64,000 nt of DNA from Mesodorylaimus sp. YZB2_4 (taxonomy: Eukaryota > Nematoda > Enoplea > Dorylaimida > Dorylaimidae). Under the pieces are notes generated by a model. That model was not told the DNA's origin, ran no database searches, and was given only the letters and a program-made list of their open reading frames with translations. The stretch's first letter is position 1; each line of letters begins with the position of its first letter. Where the stretch lies: NCBI GenBank assembly GCA_030248295.1, contig JASANH010000209.1, positions 1,116,001 through 1,180,000 of the forward strand. Reading direction: 5' to 3'. Both the position numbers and the translations under genes were made by a program. This document shows positions 48,001 to 56,100 of this stretch, one piece after another.

Positions 48001-51000
48001 TCGGGTGATGGGTGAAGATATTGGGGAATCAAAAAGTGTTGGAGTGGGTGGGAATCGAACCTGGGACTGCAAGGTATCATATGGATGGAAGTGCTGTTGA
48101 GAGATTTATGATGTGGGAAATAGAAACAGATGGATGATCCAGTGATGGGTGAAGATATGGAGAATCAAAAAGTGTTGGAGTGGGTGGGAGTCGAACCTGG
48201 GACCACCGGGTGAGAGGTGGTCTGGACAAGATAGGGGGCTTGGAATGTGTGTGTTTGGGGGGATAGGAAAGCTATGTCGGTGCTGACATGGTTGTATTTG
48301 ATGTGTGGAATGGTGGTAAGGTGAGGTTTCGTTTTAGGAATGCGCAGGTCAGCCACTATTCATGCTTTATTGGGCGATAAAGCAACAAGTTGAGAAAGGA
48401 CCTCAGGACGCGTTACTTCACGAAGCTCGTTATTCGTTGTCGGAGGAGAAATTGATTCGTCAAAGCGTGGAATTCCACGCGTTGACAGTGTTTGTGAGCG
48501 GGCCGGATATGAATACGGCCGAGACGGCTGTTCGAGTGTTGGACTGCGATACGATAACGCAGGTCAAGGAGAAATGCTTGGATGCCATTTATCGAACCAT
48601 GCCCTACTCGAGGAGACCATCGGCCAGTGATCTGGAATTGGGTAAGTGTCACGGGAATTCCAAGGGTTTTGGGTGAAAAAATTTGCGATGGTCAAATTTT
48701 TGAGACTGCAAGTAGTAGATTAGGCGTCGATAAGTTAGCCGTAGTTGTAGTTAGAGAGAGGGTGATACATGAAATGGGTCTTTTTTGATTGTGCAGAATG
48801 GAGGACGGGTGTTTCGGGACGATTACTTTTGCAAGACCTCGACGTGACGACGAAAGCGGAGCCGGGTGGATGGAAGAAGTTGAATACGTTGGCTCATTAT
48901 AAAGTAAGTTGAAAAATGGTGAATAAAGGAAGGAGATTGGGTTATGTGATGGGAATGCCTGGTGTGCGCTCGCAGGGGAGGGTTCGACTCCCGCCTGGGT
49001 CAAAGCTGTGTTGCGTAGCCCTCGAGTGCTGGGGCAAGGATAAAGTGCGAAATGGCATGGCGTGTTTCAGGTACCCAACAATTCTTCGTTGGCCTTGGTG
49101 CCCAAACATTCGTCATTATATAATTTGTCGTTATCGTCGGAGAAATCGAGCGTATTGTCGTTGAAGAATAGTCCAACTCTAAGTCGTACATTGTCGCCCT
49201 TATCGATTGCTAATCATCATCAAAAGGATCCGGAATCGGGATACAAAGTTTATCATTTGGTGAAAACGAGCGATGATCAACAAATGAATCATAGCAACGG
49301 GGAACGTGGATCGGGAAAAATGGTGTCGGAAATTTATTTGACACGATTATTGACGACTAAAGTGAGCGGATTGGCTGTCATCCGTGGCTATAATATTTCT
49401 GATAAATCGATTTATCGTAAATGGATCGATTAATCGCCAATAAATCGATCTATCACAAATTAATAAATCGATTCATCACAAATCAATAAATCGATTTATC
49501 ACAAATCAATAAATCGATTTATCGCAAATCAATAAATCGATTCATCACAAATCAAGAAATCGATTCATCACAAATCAATAAGTCGATTTATCACAAATCA
49601 ATAAATCGATTCATCACAAATCAATAAATCGATTTATCACAAATCAATAAATCGATTCATCACAAACCGATGAATCGATTCATCACGATTTTTGTCTGAG
49701 GCTACAAAATTTTCACACAAAATCGGCGGAAAGAAGCGAAACGATTTTGTGAATGAAAAATTGGGAGATAAAAGAAAAGCAAGGCTTTGTTTTTTTTTAA
49801 AAATCATGTATTCATGAATAATTTTTCAGGGGACTTTGCAAAAATTTGTAGAAGATTTATTCGAGGCCATATTCTCAACGGCTCATCGAGGAACGACGTT
49901 GCCGATTTGTATCAAATACATGTTTGATTTTATGGACGATCAAGCCGTGCTGTACGGAATTACTGACCCTGATGTGGTGCATACGTGGAAAAGTAACAGG
50001 TGAGAGGGTTTGCAGTCATAGTCGACTCGGCAGGATGCGAATCAGAAGCGCCTGCAAAATGTGAATTTTGGAGCCAAAGTCAGGGAAAACTGAGTTTCGA
50101 TTTTCGAATTACCCGCCTTTTTTGGGTACCTGAGTACCCAATTGTGGGAAAACTGAGGGTTTCGGATTTTGAACTATCTCTCCTGAGAGTATCTTCTGTT
50201 GATCTTGCTAGAAGTTAGTGAATCGGTTGAAATTGGTTTAGGAATCGTGAGATAAAGTGAAAATGGGTTTCTTTTTGCTTTTTGTATGATTTCTGTGATT
50301 GCGAAATGGTCCCCGGTGTCGATTTGGAATAAAGTGTACTTTTTTTTCAGTCTTCCGTTACGCTTTTGGGTGAATCTGATCAAGAATCCTCATTTCGTAT
50401 TCGATATCGCTCGACCAACCAAAATCGAAGGTTGTCTGTCGGTTGTGGCTCAAACGTTGATGGACTCGTGTTCGACACAAGATCCGCAATTGACCAAAGA
50501 TTCGCCGTCGTCGAAATTATTATTCGCGCGAGATATACACACCTATCGAGAGTGGGTGGACAGGTGAGGAGGGGGGGGGGGGAGAGGGGAGACGGTGGGT
50601 GATCGTGGATTGATTGCAGATATTATCGGGATATTCAACAAGTGGCACCCATATCGGACCAAGATATGAATGCGTTCTTGGCCGAGGAATCGAGACAGCA
50701 TCAAGGCGAGTTCAACGTGGACCCGGCCTTGTACGAACTGTATCAATATTTGGACAAGTACAAGGATCAAATAAGTGCGGCCTTGGAAGAGGACGAGACT
50801 TGTAGACGGACGAAATTATCGGCCAAATTCGAGCAGATGGTGCAGACAATGCAAGCGGCCGAGAATGGTGGTGTGTTGATGACGGGCACATTACCGACCT
50901 ATGCCACGGGGGCCGGTGCTGGTGCGGCCAATATGAACACGTCGACTATGAATCAGAGTCAGCGCCATCACGCCGTCGTGCCCCCGCCACCATATCATCA

Positions 51001-51034
51001 TCATCAGATTTATAATCAGTCGTCGCTGCGGTGA
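36075..51034 (+). CDS. PLXN-like: Plexin (semaphorin receptor), complete
   Basis: Single-pass semaphorin receptor with a cytosolic Rap/R-Ras-type GAP. 21 exons: 36075-36200, 36647-37657, 38983-39159, 40466-40594, 42158-42261, 42326-42440, 43203-43371, 43433-43770, 44336-44531, 44591-44766, 44821-45090, 45187-45323, 45377-46034, 46777-47337, 47392-47727, 48338-48641, 48797-48903, 49071-49361, 49830-49999, 50351-50563, 50620-51034. Every phase agrees, giving 2000 aa. Order: signal peptide; Sema domain (about 40-480; [19 protein letters not shown]); three PSI modules ([45 protein letters not shown]); IPT/TIG repeats; TM at about 1284-1306 ([20 protein letters not shown]). The GAP domain is split by a Rho-binding region ([18 protein letters not shown]). 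Both GAP arginine motifs ([12 protein letters not shown] and [13 protein letters not shown]) are intact, so the GAP should be active. The C-tail is His/Pro rich. A or B class was not settled. Confidence 0.96.
37911..38185. repeat. 92-bp minisatellite, 3 copies, in plexin intron 2
   Basis: Units begin AGGTCTGGTGGGACCAGCCG at 37911, 38003 and 38095 and are nearly identical. Flanking sequence (37735-37910 and 38190-38600) contains further degenerate copies of a GGGTCAGTGAGT...ACAGCCATGTGTT unit. Confidence 0.85.
39415..39945. repeat. ~155-165-bp tandem repeat, ~3.5 copies, in plexin intron 3
   Basis: GTGATGTTTCAGGTGGACTA recurs at about 39445, 39609, 39765 and 39919, with ACGACACCACGTGGCACTTG in each unit. 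Each unit contains a TTTCAG, so decoy acceptors are abundant. Confidence 0.85.
41188..41265 (+). repeat. tRNA-like sequence (probable SINE head or tRNA pseudogene)
   Basis: An A-box-like GTGGCTCAGGTGGCAAGGC and a B box GGGTTCGAATCCC followed by a T-run (41261-41267) give Pol III-like signals. The middle stem does not pair as a normal anticodon arm, so I do not call a functional tRNA. It lies in plexin intron 4. Confidence 0.45.
42888..42978. mobile_element. Partial MITE-like element, family 2, in plexin intron 6
   Basis: CTTTTACCATCCC near 42890 and TGTAAAATATGGTTGCAG at 42961-42978 resemble the family 2 ends. Further isolated right-end motifs lie at about 42626-42643 and 43079-43097 in the same intron. 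Confidence 0.4.
43905..44244. repeat. 31-bp minisatellite, ~11 copies, in plexin intron 8
   Basis: Near-perfect head-to-tail units of CAGTGACGCAGTAGTGACC followed by ACTGTCTGCGGT. Each unit contains short self-complementary GGTCA/TGACC parts. High copy identity indicates recent expansion or collapse/expansion in assembly. Confidence 0.95.
47761..48200. repeat. ~139-bp tandem repeat with tRNA-like B boxes, in plexin intron 15
   Basis: GGGTGGGAATCGAACCTGGG occurs at about 47769, 47909, 48048 and, diverged, 48184. It is the reverse complement of a tRNA B box, so a minus-strand tRNA/SINE end has been tandemly amplified. The last unit continues into GACCACCGGGTGAGAGGTGG, like a tRNA body. Confidence 0.85.
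48935..49060 (+). mobile_element. tRNA-derived SINE, 5'-truncated, abutting a plexin acceptor
   Basis: B box GGTTCGACTCC (48980-48990) and TAGCCCTCGAGTGC body. Its end reaches within about 10 bp of the exon 18 acceptor at 49071. Confidence 0.7.
49402..49690. repeat. 23-bp tandem repeat, ~12 copies, in plexin intron 18
   Basis: Units of AAATCGATTTATCACAAATC-AAT with a T/C alternation (TTTATC/TTCATC). The AAATCGATTT core is palindromic and contains ATCGAT. Confidence 0.95.
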
Positions 51035-51602
51035 GTCGTTGGCGGAGCTAGGTGCTAGGCGAGTGTAAATGGGACACAGGCAGGGTGTGGGTGTACATAG
51101 TTGTATTGGGTGCGGTGCCATGTTGGTGCTGATGGCTTTGGGGACTTGAATTGATTTTGTGTAATTTAGAGGAAAATATGATCTTTTTTTAGAGCTATGT
51201 GGTGATTTTAGTAATTTTGAAAGTATTTGTGGATTGTATATTTTAAATGTTAGCTTCCTTAAATTTGAGTAGGACGAGTGCAGTGCGCACTATGCAAATA
51301 TGCTTGGACGTTTCTTCCCTGATGCTGACCGAGATAATGACCGAATGCAATGTAAATGTGGCGAATTGGATGGCCGGTTTTGTTTATGGCATTAGAATGT
51401 GGGCTTTGATTCTTTTGGAAAAATTCCAGCAGTTTCGATGTTTGATGTATTTTGTGGATCATGTAATTTGAAGCTTAGGTTTTTGTTGCTTTTACGAAAT
51501 TGTCCTTTGTTATGCGGGTTTTTTATTTCGTTGTGTGGCTTGGATGGAATGTGTAAGTTATGAATAAGATGGATGTGTGGTCTGCGGGTTGAAGCATACT
51601 TT

Positions 51603-51708
51603 CTGGAACTATATTTTACCCATCTCGTGCAAGAATGCATATCGGTGTTTTATGCGGATTGGGAAGACACCTACTGTGCTTGCATAGTTGGGTAAAATAT
51701 GGTTTCAG
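51603..51708. mobile_element. MITE-like element, family 2
   Basis: TIRs CTGGAACTATATTTTACCCA (51603-51622) and GGGTAAAATATGGTTTCAG (51690-51708). This is the clearest pair of the family, 106 bp. Confidence 0.7.
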
Positions 51709-51810
51709 ATGGGTGGGCATGGGCGTCTTGAAAGCGGGTGCTGGTCGGTGCGTGAGGGGTTCAGTCTACGTATGTAGATGAAAAGCGTTAGAGCCTGGAG
51801 GGCTGATAAT

Positions 51811-51940
51811 GACATGTTTTACCCACATCGTGCAAGAATGTCTAAGTGCGGGGCGCACTGACGATGAGTGGCTACCCGAAACAATGAAATGTTGATCGGG
51901 AAGACACCATTTGCTTGGGTTGTGTAAAAGTTGGTTTCAG
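51811..51940. mobile_element. MITE-like element, family 2 (diverged)
   Basis: GACATGTTTTACCCACATCG and TGTGTAAAAGTTGGTTTCAG bound the unit. The internal CGTGCAAGAATG and GGGAAGACACC blocks are shared with the 51603-51708 copy. Confidence 0.65.
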
Positions 51941-51954
51941 ACGAGAGGTACTGA

Positions 51955-52068
51955 TCAGAAGAGAGAATTGCGGTATGCTGATTTTCGGCTGTTGATCCTT
52001 TTCATGACCACGATCACAACGTCGACGATCACGATGATCACCCCGACCAGCGTCCAAGTTCGTCTCTG
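51955..52068 (-). CDS. Tentative C-terminal exon of a single-pass membrane protein
   Basis: A minus-strand frame of 37 codons reads a strongly hydrophobic helix (LVGVIIVIVDVVIVV) followed by a basic stop-transfer segment (MKRINSRKSAYRNSLF) and TGA. That is a typical type I membrane tail. The 5' border is unproven: an AG lies just upstream, but its pyrimidine tract is poor and an in-frame stop lies a few codons further. I found no partner exons. It could be chance. Confidence 0.25.
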   Translation of the reverse strand, partial: QRRTWTLVGVIIVIVDVVIVVMKRINSRKSAYRNSLF

Positions 52069-53143
52069 GCCATTTGATTCGCGTTACCCTCATCTGTCGT
52101 TACGCGTTGTTTTTAAATTTGTTCGCCATGCTCGAATTAGCGGAACGATGGATTCCTCTCGCACATTACTAATATAAAAAAGCAGCCTGTGTTCCAGTGT
52201 GCTGATGGTCATAGACCGTCAATGCCACCTGGCGGGCCAAAGGAATTCCTGATCGCTTAAAGAAATACGAAACTCCTGGATTTTATGGAATTTGATCAGT
52301 TCTAAAAAATTTCATCAGCATATCTGGAACACCATGAACCATGTTTATCGATTGATCCATAGAGAATAATGAAGTGAAACAGTAGCTATGCTGTGGGATC
52401 ACACTGGCTATGCGCATTCAGCGTCAGCACCTTTTTTGACAAAGTCTTGATTTTTCTCCCAGTGTTTATTGCATGTTTTCTTGAGGGAATGTGAAAAATC
52501 GCGAGCATGCCGATTGCAGCTGTTGTGACACAGCATGGAAAGAATGGGAAGCGCATATTTAAGGCCTTACCACCTGAGCACCTGTGATGAGGTTCACTTA
52601 CGTATGAAACCTTGGCTCCTGTGGATGGCACGATAGAGAAGAAAGCGATGGAACGTGGTGGTCGTTAGTCGGTTTACTGAAACGACCAGACTCGGCAAAC
52701 GCGACAATGACCCTGAGCCTGAGCGCTGGCAGCGTGCAACTACGCGCGCCACAGCAGACGCAACTGCTTACATCAAAAGTGCGCGTCACTCTAATGACCT
52801 GGCTACATATCTGGGCAGCAAAGCGCGGGAAATTCAAATCATGAGAACTGGTTTTTGTGCGTGCAAGAATTGACTGCTGCGCTTTTTTATTTGGCTGTAC
52901 TGGATGGTCGGGTCAGTCCCGAGTCCATTCTCCGGCTTCATCCCAAGGTGGGGCGTTTACAAAGTCGGGGTCCCGATGGCCGATAGTGCAATGAGGCTGA
53001 CATTCATTGTGCAATAAACACTTCCAGGGTTTGAATTTTTGGAACAGCTGACATTAGTGCGAGGTTATCGAGCTAGGAAGAGTGAGGTCTAGACAAGCAT
53101 CGTCTGGAGTTAGTGCTTGGTGGGAACCGAACTGGCTGACAAA

Positions 53144-56100
53144 ATGAAACTCTCGAGTGTGTTTTTATTGCTATTATTTGTGATTTCAGTAAGATTACAC
53201 ACTGGGACATCAGGTTTGTTACTGGACTGTGGTCTGTCAGCGAGCTTAGGTTGAGTGGTTTCAGATGTCCCCGTTTGGCCGACCAATGTACGAGTTGAAT
53301 GTGCGAATTGGACGGCCACTGTGTGGTTCAGGTACGAGGAGGCCGATGAGGGCAATCTGTCCTTACCCTACCAATTTCGGATCCAATATAATGATGAGCC
53401 TGAGGAGCCGTCGGCCTGGCACGACTACCCTCGTTCGGTCAAGGTGCTGAATAAGAGTGAGGGATACCAGATCGTCAACATGCACCCGTTCGCTACGTTC
53501 AAATTCAGGGTGGTGGCGAGAAATCAGGTGCGTGAGTTGAATGTGGACAGTCTGAAACTATATTTTACACCTATGGTAATAACATGTGGTAATAATAGGG
53601 CAGCGTAAATACATGCTCAGTCAAGATGGGTAAAAGGTAGTTTCAGGGTGGGGTTCGCGAAGGTGGATGATGCATGTCGTGAACAAACCAGCTGGTTTGT
53701 TGAAACAAGCCTATGCACTTCTCTGCTAAGAATGGCTGAACTGATCCTCTTGTGTTTGCTTATCTCTTCTTCTTATCATACCCTGAAGTTTAGACGACAA
53801 GAGAATTCCGCTTTATCTGACTGGAAGTGACACATTACTGCACTATAGTGGCAGATAAATCGTGTTATTATCCAGTTAGCCGTGCCAAGGATTGAGTTTT
53901 CTTGGATAGAAGCTAACGAATAGCAAGAAGACTGGATAGCGAGTTTGTGCCCGGATAGAGTGCCAAGTGTTGGGTGAGGCCAGAGAATCAGACAAAATGC
54001 ACGGCTAACAGAAAAACACAGATTTGGCGCAAGGCTTGCCAGAGACACGCTGACTGAATAGTAAGCTGGGTGTGTGGGTCAGAGGACGTAAGTGCTGAAT
54101 AGTGAGGCATGTGGTCCATGCAACATTGGTGGCTGTGGTGTTTGTAGACTACTTGCCTGCGCATGGTGGTGGGGTTCGACTAAAGTGTAGGTCTAACAAT
54201 GGAACACGAGGCAGGCCAGAGACCGTTCTTGTCGGCGGCAGAACGCGGTCTGAATCGGTCAATAGAAAACAGGTTGGGCCTAAGCAAAAAACTGACCGGT
54301 CAGATTATCAATATCACTACTGTGTGAGATGTGTGACTGTGGTCTGTCACAGGATGTAAGTGCTGAATAGTAAGGTATACGTTCGTGATGTACATGTTAA
54401 ACATGGTGTGAGATGTGTGGCGTACTGGAACGCACCACGGACAAAGAATGTCCTGTTTTGCGGTACTGTACCACCTGTTATGATATTGCCACTGTCGCAG
54501 TATACAGCACTGCAGTGTACATACTGCGCTGTGATCTCCCTGTGACCTGCAGAGATGCTCACTGCTACAGTTTACTCGCACTGCACTGTGCACGGCCACC
54601 CACATATCGACGCTCTGATCCACAAGGCTCAAAGCGCACGCACATGGTGATGGTGAATTACAGTATCCTAGTTTTAGTACGGCGATAGTGCGCCCGGATA
54701 CCCGAGTGATGGCGGGTGCACAACTCCAGCCACCGAACCCCGCACGAATCCAGCCAGTGTCCACACCAGAAGCGAGTCGGAGAACAGTTTGGCTGTGTGC
54801 TGGAAGGTGAGCATGGTTTGCATCCTTGCCGGAATTCAAGCCATGTCTAGAAACCTTCTAGCTAATGCCAGCTGGGGGGGGGGATTATTTGAGGGAACTA
54901 CGGAAGAAGTAATTACAAGTTGTCACATGTTCAGTATGCAAATGCTTCAAAACACTAATCAGCCTGGACACCCTTGCAGTGCAGAATTCACTCGAGAGCA
55001 TATGCCCCTGTCCGTTGGATGGGCTATACTGTAAGACACACTGCAGGTGCCCAAACTAACCTGCGGAGACTTTTGGTAGGGGGCTGTCTAAACGGAAAGG
55101 GTCCTTAGAGAGGAGAACTAACGAGTATTTACGAAGTAGTGTTTGACTGTGTTCCAGCCAATGGACAAAGGCGATTGGTGCGGGCCAGGATTTCACTACG
55201 TGGTCGAGTATGACCTGGCAGACGATTCCGTGGAGGATGTGAATACTGTCACGGCACACAGTTCAGCGCACTGTGTAACCATCAGTGACCAGCCCACCTA
55301 TCACCCCTACGACATTCGAGTCTGGGCAGCCAATAACGTCGGGCGATCGTCGCAGAGACCAGCAGCTGTGAGAGGGTACTCGGGAGAAGGAAGTGAGTTG
55401 GGGAACAAGGGAGTTTGTGCCTTCACAATAGACGCGGGGAGACGATCAGGGCGTCCTGATCGTGAGTGAACAGTGAGTACACTTGCAGCCAGTGCAGTGT
55501 CTGCTACCCAGATGTGCGTAGGGCATGCCAGCACCACACCACAATACAACAGCCCTCAGCCTGCCCGAGTTCAGACGTTATTAGCTCATCAATGCTGAAT
55601 GGTGGTAAGTTGAAATTTGAATTTCCCTCCAAAACTGCATAGCCTGAGCATCACAATTCAAATTTTACCCCTGCACTGTCCATGTAAGGTCAGGACCGCA
55701 GGCAGCATGGTGGGTCATGCTAGCGTAGGCATTTCATTTCAGAACCGATAGCCTCCCCCACCGGCTTTGGACTGGCCCATAACAATACCCTGCGTGGGAA
55801 TGTGGCAACGTTCGTGTGGAGTCCAGTGCACATGTCCAGCGTGCAGGGGCAGTTGAAAGGGTACAAGGTGGGCTGGACATCACCCAGGCCACAAAAAGTA
55901 CAAGACTAGCAACAATCTGTTTTTAGATCAAACATTGGACACACGATGATGAAGATAAGAAAGAAGAAGTTTTTGGCCCACGTGCAACGATGGGGACCAT
56001 AGATACTTTGATAGCTAACAGAACTAATTATGCAACAATCTCGATTGAGAATTCGAGCGGGCAGGAAGGACCGAGTTCGGACGTTATTAGCTTCTCAATG

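Larger units (their letters stand above)
51035..53143. other. Gap between plexin and the FN3 receptor
   Basis: Contains the plexin 3' flank, two family 2 MITE-like units and a tentative minus-strand membrane-tail frame. I looked for immunoglobulin-domain exons upstream of the FN3 receptor here and found none. Confidence 0.5.

Noticed and set aside
47761-48200. CRISPR-like array
   Set aside because: Units are about 139 bp and repeat throughout, with no unique spacers; they contain a reversed tRNA B box and lie in a eukaryotic intron.
52598-52873. Overlapping open frames on both strands near 52.7 kb as a gene between plexin and the FN3 receptor
   Set aside because: A canonical-looking minus-strand donor exists near 52601, but neither translation resembles a domain and no second exon fits.
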